A stretch of DNA of 64,000 nt from positions 1-64,000 of the forward strand of contig NZ_JOAX01000035.1 of NCBI RefSeq assembly GCF_000720485.1. Direction: 5' to 3'. How positions within the stretch are numbered: position 1 is the first letter of the stretch; each line of letters starts with the position of its first letter. The notes beneath the pieces are model-generated. The model did no database searches. It was not told the origin of the DNA and was given only the letters and a program-made list of their open reading frames with translations. The stretch is from Streptomyces ochraceiscleroticus (GTDB lineage Bacteria; Actinomycetota; Actinomycetes; Streptomycetales; Streptomycetaceae). Positions 9,176-18,238 of the stretch are shown here, piece by piece. A program made the translations under genes and the position numbers.

Positions 9176-10891
9176 GTGCCGCACACGCTCGACGCGACCG
9201 CGGTCCGCGCATGGTGCGGGCTGGCCCTGGAGGCGCTCGGCCGGGACCGCGAGCGGATCGACGCGATCAACGTCTACCCCGTCGCGGACGGTGACACCGG
9301 CACCAACCTCTACCTGACCGTGGAATCCGCCGCCCGCGCGGTCGACGCCGCCTTCGACGGGCACGCCGCCTCCGGTACGGAGCCCGGCCTCGCCGACGCC
9401 ATCGGCGCGATGGCGCACGGCGCGCTCATCGGGGCGCGCGGCAACTCCGGCACCATCCTGGCGCAGCTCCTGCGCGGCATGACGGAGGTACTGGCGGCGG
9501 CCCCGGGGCCGGCCCCGGCGTCCGGTACGGCGGAGCGTGACGGAGAGCACGGGGCGGCCGCGGTACTGGCGCGTGCGCTGCGGCGGGCCGCGGCGTCCAC
9601 GTACGAGGCGGTGGCGCACCCCGTGGAGGGCACGGTCCTCACCGTGGCGACGGCCGCCGCCGACGCCGCCGAGGGCGCCGTGCCGGCCGGCGGCGTGGTG
9701 GCGGTGGCCCGTGCGGCCCACGAGGGCGCCAGGAAGGCGCTGGACGCCACCCCGGGGCAGCTCGCGGTCCTCGGCAGGGCCGGCGTGGTCGACGCGGGCG
9801 GCTGCGGCCTGGTCGCCGTCCTGGGCGCGCTCGCGGACGCGCTGTCCGGGGAGCGCACGGCAGCGGCCGGCGGCGTACGGATCGCCGTGGGCGCCCCCGC
9901 CTACCGGGGCGGCACGGACCCCGCCACGGTCGTCACCGAGGCCGGCGGCTGCGGCGCCGACGAGCACGCGGCGGCCGACGGCCCCGCCTTCGAGGTGATC
10001 TACCTCCTGGAGGCCGACGACGGGGCCGTGGCCCGGCTGCGCACCCGGCTCGACGGGCTCGGCGACTCCCTGGTGGTGGTCGGCGGGGACGGCCTGTGGA
10101 ACGTCCATGTGCACGTGGACGACGCGGGCGCGGCTGTCGAGGCGGGCATCGAGGCGGGCCGCCCGTACCGGATCCGCATCACGCACTTCGCGGGCGCCGA
10201 GGCCGCCCGGGGCCCGGCTCCGGAGCGCGCGGAACGGGCCGTGGTCGCGGTGGTACCGGGAGACGGGCTGGCCGGGCTGTGCGCCGCGGCCGGCGCGACC
10301 GTGGTCTCCGTACGCCCCGGGGAGCCGCCCGCCAGCGGCGAGCTGGTCCAGGCGATCCGGCAGGCGCACGCCCGCGAGGTGGTGCTGCTGCCGAACGACG
10401 CCGACCTGCGGCACACGGCCGCCGCCGCGGCCGGCCAGGCCCGTACCGAAGGCGTGCGCGTCGCCGTGATCCCCACCCGGGCCGCGGTCCAGGGCATCGC
10501 GGCGCTGGCCGTCCATGAGTCCGGCCGCACGTTCGACGAGGACGTGGTGGCGATGACCTCGGCGGCGGGCGCGACCCGGTACGGCGAGCTGACGGTCGCC
10601 GAGCGGCAGTCCTGGACCATGGCCGGGGTCTGCCAGGCCGGGGACGTGCTGGGGCTGGTGGACGGCGATGTCGCGGTGATCGGTACGGACCCGGCGGCCA
10701 CCGCCCTCGACGTACTGGACCGGATGCTCTCGGCGGGCGGCGAGATGGTCACCCTCGTGTGCGGCGCGGACTTCTCCCAGGGCCTGGCCGACCGCCTCGA
10801 ACGCCACGTACGCGAGCGTCATCTGGCGGTGGACACGGTGGTGTACGCCGGGGGCCAGCAGTCGTCGCTGCTGCTGATCGGCGTGGAGTAG
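9176..10891 (+). CDS. DAK2/DegV-like protein (YloV/FakA family)
   Basis: A 571-residue protein. Residues about 5-190 are a DhaL/DAK2 kinase domain with the Mg-ATP motif INVYPVADGDTGTNL and GARGNSGTILAQLLRG. The C-terminal half resembles the DegV-like part of FakA, the ATP-binding subunit of fatty acid kinase (ends with VVYAGGQQSSLLLIGVE). The GTG at 9176 follows GAGGAGG and starts the conserved domain; the frame is open far upstream but that region crosses rpmB. In Firmicutes and actinobacteria this family is encoded just before recG, as here. Whether it phosphorylates fatty acids in Streptomyces is inference. Confidence 0.9.
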   Translation: MPHTLDATAVRAWCGLALEALGRDRERIDAINVYPVADGDTGTNLYLTVESAARAVDAAFDGHAASGTEPGLADAIGAMAHGALIGARGNSGTILAQLLRGMTEVLAAAPGPAPASGTAERDGEHGAAAVLARALRRAAASTYEAVAHPVEGTVLTVATAAADAAEGAVPAGGVVAVARAAHEGARKALDATPGQLAVLGRAGVVDAGGCGLVAVLGALADALSGERTAAAGGVRIAVGAPAYRGGTDPATVVTEAGGCGADEHAAADGPAFEVIYLLEADDGAVARLRTRLDGLGDSLVVVGGDGLWNVHVHVDDAGAAVEAGIEAGRPYRIRITHFAGAEAARGPAPERAERAVVAVVPGDGLAGLCAAAGATVVSVRPGEPPASGELVQAIRQAHAREVVLLPNDADLRHTAAAAAGQARTEGVRVAVIPTRAAVQGIAALAVHESGRTFDEDVVAMTSAAGATRYGELTVAERQSWTMAGVCQAGDVLGLVDGDVAVIGTDPAATALDVLDRMLSAGGEMVTLVCGADFSQGLADRLERHVRERHLAVDTVVYAGGQQSSLLLIGVE

Positions 10892-10957
10892 CCGCCGGGG
10901 GAGGCCCGTTCGCCGGTCCTCCCGCCGGTTGTCAGTGGCGTGGTGTGCAATGGACCC

Positions 10958-13150
10958 GTGCTGGATGAACCACTGAAGAAGATCCTCGGCGGCACCACCG
11001 CGAAGGTGCTGGCCGAGCACCTCGGCCTGCACACGGTCGGCGATCTGCTGCACCACTACCCCCGGCGGTACGCCGAGCGCGGCGAGCTGACCACCCTCGC
11101 CGACCTCCCGCTCGACGAGCACGTCACGGTCGTCGCGCGGGTCGCCGACGCCCGGGTGCACACCTTCAACCACGGCCGCGGCCAGCGCCTGGAGGTCACG
11201 CTCACCGACGGCAGCGGCCGGCTGCAACTGGTCTTCTTCGGCAAGGGCATCCACAAGCCGCGGCACGACCTCCTCCCGGGCCGCCGCGCGATGTTCGCGG
11301 GCAAGGTCTCGGTCTTCAACCGCAAGCTCCAGCTCGCCCACCCCGAGTACGAACTCCTCGCGGGCGAGGGCGGCGACGACGCCGTGGACGCGTTCGCGGG
11401 CCGGCTCCTGCCGATCTATCCGGCGGCCCAGAAGATGCCGTCCTGGAAGATCGCCAAGGCGGTGGACGCGGTGCTGCCCAACGCCCGGGACGCGGCCGAC
11501 CCGCTGCCGCCCGCGCTCCGCGAGGGCCGCGGCCTCGTCCCGCTCCCCGAGGCCCTCCTCAAGGTCCACCGGCCCGCCACCAAGGCCGACATCGACGACG
11601 CCCGGGCCCGCCTGAAGTGGGACGAGGCATTCGTCCTCCAGGTCGCCCTCGCCCGCCGCCGCTTCGCCGAGACCCAGCTCCCGGCCGTCCCCCGCCCGCT
11701 GACCGAGGACGGCCTGCTGGACGCCTTCGACGCCCGCCTCCCCTTCACCCTCACCGACGGCCAGCAGAAGGTCAGCCGCGAAATCTTCGACGACCTGGCC
11801 ACGGACCACCCGATGCACCGCCTCCTGCAGGGGGAGGTGGGCAGTGGGAAAACGATGGTCGCCCTGCGGGCCATGCTTGCCGTGGTGGACACCGGTGGGC
11901 AGGCGGCGATGCTGGCGCCGACCGAGGTGCTGGCGCAGCAGCATCACCGCTCGATCACGGAGATGATGGGGGAGCTGGCCGAGGGCGGGATGCTCGGCGG
12001 CGCCGAGCACGGTACGAAGGTCGTGCTGCTGACCGGCTCGATGGGCACGGCCGCGCGGAAGCAGGCGTTGCTGGACCTCGTGACGGGCGAGGCCGGGCTG
12101 GTGATCGGCACGCATGCGCTGATCGAGGACAAGGTGCAGTTCCACGACCTGGGGCTGGTCGTGGTGGACGAGCAGCACCGGTTCGGCGTGGAGCAGCGGG
12201 ACGCACTGCGCTCCAAGGGCAAGCAGCCGCCGCATCTGCTCGTGATGACCGCGACGCCCATTCCGCGGACGGTCGCGATGACGGTCTTCGGCGATCTGGA
12301 GACGTCCGTACTGGACCAGTTGCCGGCCGGGCGGTCGCCGATCGCCAGCCATGTGGTGCCGGCCAAGGACAAGCCGCACTTCCTGGCGCGCGCCTGGGAA
12401 CGGGTGCGGGAGGAGGTCGAGGGCGGACATCAGGCGTATGTGGTGTGCCCGCGGATCGGTGACGAGGAGGAGCCGAAGGGCGCGAAGAAGAAGGCGCAGG
12501 GGGACGGGGAGGAAGCCGCGGAGGAGGCCGAGAAGCGGCCGCCGCTGGCCGTGCTGGAGGTCGCCGAGCAGTTGGCCAAGGGGCCGCTCGCGGGGCTGCG
12601 CGTGGAGGTGCTGCACGGGCGGATGCAGCCGGACGACAAGGACGACGTGATGCGCCGGTTCGCCGCCGGCGAGGTGGATGTGCTGGTGGCGACGACCGTC
12701 ATCGAGGTGGGCGTGAACGTACCGAACGCCACGGCGATGGTGATCATGGACGCCGACCGGTTCGGCGTCTCGCAGCTCCATCAGCTGCGCGGGCGGGTGG
12801 GCCGTGGTTCGGCGCCCGGCCTGTGCCTGCTGGTGACGGAGATGTCCGAGGCGAGCCCGGCGCGGGCCCGGCTGGGCGCCGTGGCGAGCACGCTGGACGG
12901 CTTCGAGCTGTCCCGGATCGACCTGGAGCAGCGGCGCGAGGGCGACGTCCTGGGGCAGGCGCAGTCCGGGGTGCGCTCCAGCCTCCGGATGCTCGCGGTC
13001 ATCGAGGACGAGGACGTCATCGAGGCGGCCCGGGAGGAGGCGACGGCGACCGTGGCCAACGACCCGGAGCTGGCCGGACTGCCCGAGCTGCGGGGCGCGT
13101 TGGACGCCCTGCTGGACGCCGATCGGGAGAGCTACCTGGACAAGGGGTGA
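10958..13150 (+). CDS. recG: ATP-dependent DNA helicase RecG
   Basis: A 730-residue branch-migration helicase that remodels stalled forks and Holliday junctions. It has an N-terminal wedge/OB domain (VARVADARVHTF, GSGRLQLVFFG), Walker A GEVGSGKTMVA near residue 295, Walker B VVDEQHRFGVEQRD, motif III MTATPIPRT, and the C-terminal QLHQLRGRVGRG with the TRG region. A charged Lys/Glu linker (KKKAQGDGEEAAEEAEKR) interrupts the second RecA domain, common in actinobacteria. GTG at 10958 gives the family N-terminus LDEPLKK; an in-frame GTG at 10940 would add six residues. Confidence 0.95.
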   Translation: MLDEPLKKILGGTTAKVLAEHLGLHTVGDLLHHYPRRYAERGELTTLADLPLDEHVTVVARVADARVHTFNHGRGQRLEVTLTDGSGRLQLVFFGKGIHKPRHDLLPGRRAMFAGKVSVFNRKLQLAHPEYELLAGEGGDDAVDAFAGRLLPIYPAAQKMPSWKIAKAVDAVLPNARDAADPLPPALREGRGLVPLPEALLKVHRPATKADIDDARARLKWDEAFVLQVALARRRFAETQLPAVPRPLTEDGLLDAFDARLPFTLTDGQQKVSREIFDDLATDHPMHRLLQGEVGSGKTMVALRAMLAVVDTGGQAAMLAPTEVLAQQHHRSITEMMGELAEGGMLGGAEHGTKVVLLTGSMGTAARKQALLDLVTGEAGLVIGTHALIEDKVQFHDLGLVVVDEQHRFGVEQRDALRSKGKQPPHLLVMTATPIPRTVAMTVFGDLETSVLDQLPAGRSPIASHVVPAKDKPHFLARAWERVREEVEGGHQAYVVCPRIGDEEEPKGAKKKAQGDGEEAAEEAEKRPPLAVLEVAEQLAKGPLAGLRVEVLHGRMQPDDKDDVMRRFAAGEVDVLVATTVIEVGVNVPNATAMVIMDADRFGVSQLHQLRGRVGRGSAPGLCLLVTEMSEASPARARLGAVASTLDGFELSRIDLEQRREGDVLGQAQSGVRSSLRMLAVIEDEDVIEAAREEATATVANDPELAGLPELRGALDALLDADRESYLDKG

Positions 13151-13264
13151 GGGGCGCGGGTGCGCCCGGCGGAGGCCGATTGTCAGACCCTCCTGGGAGG
13201 ATGGACACAGTCCGGGCCGATCCGGGAGTGGTTGGCCGCAGTTGGACCACTGGGGGGCTGTTTC

Positions 13265-13783
13265 ATGGCATTCCGGCATCTGAACGAACTGCCGCTGGGC
13301 AACAAGATCTTCCGGATCGAGCTGGTCAGCGACGACGACGCGACCGTCACCCTCACCGTCACCGGCTGGCAGGAGGACTCCCCGGAGGCCCTGCTCGCCT
13401 CCGGCGCGCTCACCCTCCCCCTGACCGAGATCCCGCCGCTGCGTATCGCGCTGAACCGCGCCCTGCGTGCGCTTGCTCTCGTCGCCGACGTGGCCGAGCC
13501 GATACCGGACCGCGATGTCCTGCGTGAGCTGTTCCCCGGCCACGGCGCCCCCTGGGTGCCGCAGCACGAGGAGGACCTCACGCACCGCTTCCATGCCGGT
13601 GAGACCATCGCCCGCATCGCCGCCCGCTTCGGCCGCACGCCCGATTCGGTCCGGACGAAGCTGCGCGAGCTCGGCCACGACCCGCGCCGCCCGGAGTACT
13701 GCCCGCCGGACGGCTGCCTGTCCTGGTCCCGCTATGCCTCGCCCGCTCTGGTGGGCGCGGTCGAGGAGGCGGAGCGCGGCTGA
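13265..13783 (+). CDS. Conserved protein with C-terminal helix-turn-helix-like segment
   Basis: A 172-residue protein not assigned to a named family. The start MAFRHLNELPLGNK follows GGGGGG. The first 80 residues look like a beta-rich domain. Residues about 112-145 (HAGETIARIAARFGRTPDSVRTKLRELG) resemble a homeodomain-like helix-turn-helix, as used in resolvase tails. The C-terminus has YCPPDGCLSW with two Cys. It sits between recG and rsmD. DNA binding is inference from the helix pattern alone. Confidence 0.6.
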   Translation: MAFRHLNELPLGNKIFRIELVSDDDATVTLTVTGWQEDSPEALLASGALTLPLTEIPPLRIALNRALRALALVADVAEPIPDRDVLRELFPGHGAPWVPQHEEDLTHRFHAGETIARIAARFGRTPDSVRTKLRELGHDPRRPEYCPPDGCLSWSRYASPALVGAVEEAERG

Positions 13784-13870
13784 CCGGCGGGGGACGCCAT
13801 ATCGTGGTGGTGCGGGGCCGGGCTCGGCCCCGCACCACCACAGAACCGCACAGCTGAGGACGAGAATCGT

Positions 13871-14506
13871 ATGACCCGCGTGATCGCCGGCGTGGCCGGC
13901 GGCCGGCGCCTGGCCGTGCCGCCCGGCACGGGCACCCGCCCGACCTCCGACCGGGCGCGCGAGGGCCTGTTCTCCACCTGGGAGGCGCTGGACGGCCCGC
14001 TGACCGGCGCCCGGGTGCTGGATCTGTACGGCGGCTCGGGCGCGGTCGGGCTGGAGGCGCTCTCCCGGGGCGCCGCGGCCGTGCTGCTGGCCGAGGCCGA
14101 CCCGAAGGCCGCCCGCACGATCCGCGAGAACATCCGCAGCCTCGGCCTCCCGGGCGCCGAATTCCGCGCCGCGAAGGCCGAGCAGGTCGTCGCGGGGCCG
14201 GTCTCCGGCGAGCCGTACGACCTCGTTTTCCTGGATCCGCCGTACGCCGTCACCGACGACGATCTTCGCGAGATCCTCCTCACACTCCGCTCCCAGGGCT
14301 GGATCACGGGCGACGCGCTCGCCACCGTGGAGCGCAGCACCAGGGGCGGAGAATTCCGCTGGCCCGACGGATTCACGGGCCTGCGGTCCCGCCGCTACGG
14401 CGAGGCCACGCTTTGGTACGGTCGCGCCGCTTCGACGTGCGAGGACGCCGACGGGAACGCCGGCGACCGCCCTGCCGGGAGCGCCACGTCGGCAAGCGAG
14501 TCATGA
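13871..14506 (+). CDS. rsmD: 16S rRNA (guanine(966)-N2)-methyltransferase
   Basis: A 211-residue SAM-dependent methyltransferase acting on 30S assembly intermediates. Features: the N-terminal IAGVAGGRRLAVPPG and TRPTSDRAREGLFS block, SAM motif LDLYGGSGAVGLEALSRG and the catalytic DPPY in LVFLDPPYAV. The C-terminus after about residue 190 is an unconserved low-complexity tail. The coaD start lies 26 bp downstream; rsmD-coaD is a widespread pair. Confidence 0.94.
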   Translation: MTRVIAGVAGGRRLAVPPGTGTRPTSDRAREGLFSTWEALDGPLTGARVLDLYGGSGAVGLEALSRGAAAVLLAEADPKAARTIRENIRSLGLPGAEFRAAKAEQVVAGPVSGEPYDLVFLDPPYAVTDDDLREILLTLRSQGWITGDALATVERSTRGGEFRWPDGFTGLRSRRYGEATLWYGRAASTCEDADGNAGDRPAGSATSASES

Positions 14507-14532
14507 CCGGATCGGAGAGCGAGGAACCTCAA

Positions 14533-15012
14533 GTGCGCCGTGCCGTCTGTCCGGGGTCGTTCGACCCCATCACCAACGGGCATCTGGACATCATCGCCCG
14601 GGCCTCCAAGCTCTACGACGTGGTCCACGTCGCCGTGATGATCAACAAGTCCAAGCAGGGCCTGTTCACGGTCGAGGAGCGGATCGAGCTGATCCGCCGG
14701 GCGACCGCCGAGTACGGCAACGTCGAGGTCGAGGCGTTCCACGGCCTCCTCGTCGACTTCTGCAAGCAGCGTGACATTCCGGCCATCGTGAAGGGCCTGC
14801 GCGCGGTCAGCGACTTCGACTACGAGCTGCAGATGGCCCAGATGAACAACGGCCTCTCGGGCGTCGAGACCCTCTTCGTCCCGACCAACCCGACCTACAG
14901 CTTCCTCTCGTCCAGCCTGGTCAAGGAGGTCGCGGCCTGGGGCGGCGACGTCTCCCACCTGGTACCGGACTTCGTCTTCGAAGCCCTGACGGAGCGCCTC
15001 GGGGAGAAGTGA
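14533..15012 (+). CDS. coaD: Phosphopantetheine adenylyltransferase
   Basis: A 159-residue hexameric enzyme of coenzyme A synthesis, converting 4'-phosphopantetheine and ATP to dephospho-CoA. Start MRRAVCPGSFDPITNGH holds the T/HxGH nucleotide motif region. IVKGLRAVSDFDYELQMAQMN and TYSFLSSSLVKEVA are the other signature blocks. The GTG at 14533 follows GAGGA and gives the usual family length; the ATG at 14503 would add ten non-conserved residues. Confidence 0.95.
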   Translation: MRRAVCPGSFDPITNGHLDIIARASKLYDVVHVAVMINKSKQGLFTVEERIELIRRATAEYGNVEVEAFHGLLVDFCKQRDIPAIVKGLRAVSDFDYELQMAQMNNGLSGVETLFVPTNPTYSFLSSSLVKEVAAWGGDVSHLVPDFVFEALTERLGEK

Positions 15013-15039
15013 CGCGGGAAGCGGCGGAGGGCCGTCCGG

Positions 15040-15054
15040 CTGACGGTACGTCAG
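15040..15054. promoter_or_regulatory. Inverted repeat upstream of the DivIVA-like gene
   Basis: CTGACG-GTA-CGTCAG, a perfect 6-bp inverted repeat with a 3-base centre, 81 bp before the next start codon. TACAGT at about 15083 could be a -10. Possible operator; no regulator is known. Confidence 0.35.
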
Positions 15055-15134
15055 TGGGTGTCGGCGCGTGGGCGGGTGGCCGTACAGTCGGTCCCGTTCC
15101 GTCGTTTCATCCCCCAGAGAGTGGCGAGCCCCCA

Positions 15135-16274
15135 GTGGACGTGCAGAAGAAGCTCGACGAGATCGTCGAGACCGTCGGCCATGCCCGGTCCATGCCCATG
15201 TCGGCCTCCTGCGTGATCAACCGCGCGGAGCTGCTGGCGATGCTCGAAGAGGTGCGGGCCGCGCTCCCGGGGTCCCTCGCGCAGGCGCAGGAGCTGCTCG
15301 GCGGGCGCGAGCAGATGGTCGAGGACGCCCGCGCCGAGGCGGAGCGGATCATCGAGAGCGCGCACGCCCAGCGCGGCTCGCTGCTCTCCGAGACCGAGCT
15401 CGCCCGGCAGTCCCAGGAGGAGGCCGACCGCATCCTCGCGGAGGCCCGCCGGGAGGCCGAGGAGATCCGCGCCGAGGCCGACGACTACGTCGACAGCAAG
15501 CTCGCCAACTTCGAGGTCGTCCTGACCAAGACCATCGGGTCCGTGGACCGGGGCCGCGAGAAGCTCCTCGGCCGCGGTCCGGGCCTGGACGAGGCGGGGT
15601 ACGCGGACGCCGAGGCGCCCGAGCGCAGCGCCGACCCGGAGACGCTGCGGCAGCGCGCTGACGCGTACGTGGACGCCAAGTTCGGCGCCTTCGAGGCCGT
15701 GCTCACCAAGACCCTGGAGGCGGTCGGGCGCGGCCGCCAGAAGCTGCTCGGGGCGCAGCCCAGCGACGAGCTCGCCGCGGCCTTCGCCGCGCACACGGAC
15801 CCCACGACGGGCCTGCCGCAGTCCGGCGACGCCGAGTACCTCGCCGACCTCGCCGCCGCCCAGCAGCCCGCCGCGCCCCAGGCGCCCGCCGCACAGCCCG
15901 GCGACCAGCCCACGGGACAGCCGGCCGGACAGCCCTTCGTGCAGCCGGGGCCGGAGCCCGCGGCGCCGCAGCAGCAGGACTACTACGCCACGGCGGGCTA
16001 CGGCCAGGACGCGTACGGCTACCAGCAGCCGCAGCAGTACGCCCAGCAGCAGGACCCTTACGGCTACGGCTGGCAGCAGCAGGCCCCGCAGCAGGGGTAC
16101 GACCCCGCCGCGTACGTCCCGCAGCAGGCCCAGCAGCCGCAGCAGTTCCCGCACGGCGAGCAGCAGCAGCCCCAGCAGCACGGTCAGCAGCCCGCCGCCC
16201 TGGACGAGACCAGCCTCTTCGACACCAGCATGATCGACCTCGACCAGCTCCGGCAGTACGAGCAGGGGCACTGA
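15135..16274 (+). CDS. DivIVA-like coiled-coil cell division initiation protein
   Basis: A 379-residue protein. Residues 1-30 (VDVQKKLDEIVETVGHARSMPMSASCV) and the long Glu/Ala-rich helix that follows (EDARAEAERIIESAH, EADRILAEARREAEEIRAEADDY) form a coiled coil similar to DivIVA and ATP-synthase b subunits. A module is duplicated: DYVDSKLANFEVVLTKT near residue 117 and AYVDAKFGAFEAVLTKT near 175, each followed by a GR(E/Q)KLLG motif. The last ~130 residues are Gln/Pro/Tyr-rich and probably disordered. GTG at 15135 begins the conserved part; the upstream open frame is not conserved-looking. Role in division or polar growth is inferred from similarity. Confidence 0.78.
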   Translation: MDVQKKLDEIVETVGHARSMPMSASCVINRAELLAMLEEVRAALPGSLAQAQELLGGREQMVEDARAEAERIIESAHAQRGSLLSETELARQSQEEADRILAEARREAEEIRAEADDYVDSKLANFEVVLTKTIGSVDRGREKLLGRGPGLDEAGYADAEAPERSADPETLRQRADAYVDAKFGAFEAVLTKTLEAVGRGRQKLLGAQPSDELAAAFAAHTDPTTGLPQSGDAEYLADLAAAQQPAAPQAPAAQPGDQPTGQPAGQPFVQPGPEPAAPQQQDYYATAGYGQDAYGYQQPQQYAQQQDPYGYGWQQQAPQQGYDPAAYVPQQAQQPQQFPHGEQQQPQQHGQQPAALDETSLFDTSMIDLDQLRQYEQGH

Positions 16275-16338
16275 CGCACGCAGGTCCGGCGGCGCTCTCG
16301 CGCGCAGGGCGGGCGGTGCCGGGGGCGCCGGCCGCGGA

Positions 16339-16368
16339 TTGGGTCAATCGCGACCCGTCCAGTATCCT
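16339..16368 (+). promoter_or_regulatory. Putative promoter of the DUF177-rpmF-rnc operon
   Basis: TTGGGT at 16339-16344 and TATCCT at 16363-16368, spacer 18 bp. Transcription would begin near 16375, which rules out a DUF177 start upstream of that point. Confidence 0.55.
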
Positions 16369-16420
16369 GGCTGTTCGGTCGCGCATACGTCCGCGATCTG
16401 TGCTGCCCGACGACCGCCCC

Positions 16421-17095
16421 GTGCGGCGCGGGCAGTCGTACCGCCGTAGAAAGCAGGAAGCCATCAACGCCCGCCTCGACCACCGTTCTCCGCTCGTGTT
16501 CGATACACGCGAGCTGGGCCGGCGTCCCGGTGCGATGAAGAAGGTGTCCCGCTCCGTCGAGGCCCCCTCGGACCTCGGCAACGAGGTCATCGGAGTGCCC
16601 CAGGGCGCGCCGGTGGAGCTCGACCTCCGCCTGGAGTCGGTCATGGACGGGGTGCTTGTCACAGGCACCGCCCGTGCATCCGTGACAGGGGAGTGCGTAA
16701 GGTGTCTGGAGCCGCTCGAGCGTGAGCTCGACGCGGACTTCCAGGAGATGTTCTCCTACCCCGACGCCGATGCCCGGGTCCGCGAAGCGGACGCAGGCGA
16801 CGACGCCGAGGACGAGGAGGACACCCTCTTCCTCGAGGACGACCTGTTCGACCTCGAACCCGTGCTGCGCGATGCGGTGGTGCTCGCACTGCCGATGCAG
16901 CCGGTGTGCCAGGACGACTGTCCGGGCCTGTGCTCCGACTGTGGAGCCCGGCTCGCTGACGACCCGGACCACCATCACGATGCCGTCGACATCCGTTGGG
17001 CGGCACTGCAGGGACTCGCCGGATCCATCCAGGACGGCGAGAAGGACAACATGGGCGGCGCCGATGCGGGCGTCGACGAGAAGCAGGAGAAGTAG
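16421..17095 (+). CDS. YceD/DUF177 family protein
   Basis: A protein of about 210-224 residues of the YceD (DUF177) family, encoded with rpmF across bacteria and thought to act in rRNA or ribosome assembly. The domain starts [22 protein letters not shown]; a Cys pair near [10 protein letters not shown] and a second cluster [13 protein letters not shown] suggest a zinc site. The start is uncertain. The conserved N-terminus begins at the codon ATC at 16463, just after AGCAGGAAGCC, with no ATG, GTG or TTG there. The nearest canonical start is GTG at 16421, which has no good Shine-Dalgarno sequence. The stop is 2 bp before rpmF. Confidence 0.82.
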   Translation: MRRGQSYRRRKQEAINARLDHRSPLVFDTRELGRRPGAMKKVSRSVEAPSDLGNEVIGVPQGAPVELDLRLESVMDGVLVTGTARASVTGECVRCLEPLERELDADFQEMFSYPDADARVREADAGDDAEDEEDTLFLEDDLFDLEPVLRDAVVLALPMQPVCQDDCPGLCSDCGARLADDPDHHHDAVDIRWAALQGLAGSIQDGEKDNMGGADAGVDEKQEK

Positions 17096-17097
17096 CC

Positions 17098-17271
17098 GTG
17101 GCTGTTCCGAAGCGGAAGATGTCGCGCAGCAACACGCGCCACCGCCGGTCGCAGTGGAAGGCTGCGGTCCCCACCCTGGTGGCGTGCGAGCGCTGCCACG
17201 AGCCGAAGCAGCAGCACATCGCGTGCCCCGCTTGCGGCACCTACAACAAGCGCCAGGTCCTCGAGGTCTGA
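17098..17271 (+). CDS. rpmF: 50S ribosomal protein L32 (zinc-binding type)
   Basis: A 57-residue ribosomal protein: [21 protein letters not shown], then two CxxC pairs (CERC and CPAC) typical of the zinc-binding form. The GTG start is 2 bp after the DUF177 stop, so translation is coupled. It lies upstream of rnc in the usual yceD-rpmF-rnc order. Confidence 0.97.
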   Translation: MAVPKRKMSRSNTRHRRSQWKAAVPTLVACERCHEPKQQHIACPACGTYNKRQVLEV

Positions 17272-17290
17272 GCGGCTGGTGACGGGCTCT

Positions 17291-18091
17291 ATGTCAGACG
17301 CTGATTCGTCGAAGAACTCCTCGAAGACTCCGTCTGCGGACACGGCCTCGTCCCACACGCTTCTGGAAGGGCGGCTCGGGTACAAGCTCGAGTCCGCCCT
17401 TCTGGTGCGTGCGCTGACGCACCGCAGTTACGCATACGAGAACGGCGGGCTGCCCACCAACGAACGGCTGGAGTTCCTCGGGGACTCCGTCCTGGGCCTG
17501 GTGGTCACCGACACGCTGTACCGCATCCACCCCGACCTGCCCGAAGGCCAGCTGGCCAAGCTGCGGGCCGCGGTGGTCAACTCGCGTGCGCTCGCCGAGG
17601 TGGGCCGCGGCCTGGACCTCGGTGCCTTCATCCGGCTCGGCCGGGGCGAAGAAGGTACCGGCGGCCGGGACAAGGCATCCATCCTCGCCGACACACTCGA
17701 AGCGGTCATCGGCGCGGTCTACCTGGACCAGGGCCTCGACGCGGCCTCCGAACTGGTGCACCGCCTGTTCGACCCGCTGATCGAGAAGTCCTCCAGCCTC
17801 GGCGCCGGCCTGGACTGGAAGACCAGCCTCCAGGAACTGACCGCAACCGAAGGACTCGGGGTCCCGGAATACTTGGTCACGGAGACCGGCCCGGACCACG
17901 AGAAGACCTTCACTGCTGCCGCCCGCGTCGGTGGTGTCTCGTACGGCACCGGCACCGGCCGCAGCAAGAAGGAAGCCGAGCAGCAGGCGGCGGAGTCCGC
18001 CTGGCGGGAGATCCGCGCGGCGGCGGACGAGGCGGCCAAGGCCGCCACGGAAGCCACCACGCAGGCCACCACCGGCGGTCCCGCGAGCTGA
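17291..18091 (+). CDS. rnc: Ribonuclease III
   Basis: A 266-residue double-strand RNA endonuclease that processes rRNA and many mRNAs; in Streptomyces coelicolor it is AbsB, a global regulator of antibiotic genes. The catalytic signature [13 protein letters not shown] and the acidic block [16 protein letters not shown] are intact; the C-terminal dsRNA-binding domain contains [16 protein letters not shown]. The N-terminal 25 residues are low-complexity Ser/Thr. The start is ATG 17291 or GTG 17279, 12 bases upstream in the same frame; sequence alone does not decide. Confidence 0.95.
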   Translation: MSDADSSKNSSKTPSADTASSHTLLEGRLGYKLESALLVRALTHRSYAYENGGLPTNERLEFLGDSVLGLVVTDTLYRIHPDLPEGQLAKLRAAVVNSRALAEVGRGLDLGAFIRLGRGEEGTGGRDKASILADTLEAVIGAVYLDQGLDAASELVHRLFDPLIEKSSSLGAGLDWKTSLQELTATEGLGVPEYLVTETGPDHEKTFTAAARVGGVSYGTGTGRSKKEAEQQAAESAWREIRAAADEAAKAATEATTQATTGGPAS

Positions 18092-18121
18092 ATGCGCGCC
18101 GCGTGCCTCGCGCACGCGGGT

Positions 18122-18173
18122 CCCCGCCCGACCACCCCTTCACGGGGGCAGGACGGGCGGGGTTTCCTTTTCC
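18122..18173 (+). terminator. rnc operon terminator
   Basis: Outer 9-bp perfect stem (18122-18130 with 18154-18162) enclosing a smaller CCCC/GGGG hairpin, followed at once by TTTCCTTTTCC. A strong intrinsic terminator 30 bp after rnc. Confidence 0.85.
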
Positions 18174-18238
18174 CGGCGCCTGGAACCCGCTCGGTCACAG
18201 CGTCCCCACCGGACACATCCGCCTCCCGAGGAGATCCC

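Noticed and set aside
16316..16318. GTG as the start of the DUF177 protein
   Set aside because: It lies upstream of the predicted promoter (16339-16368) and adds non-conserved residues.
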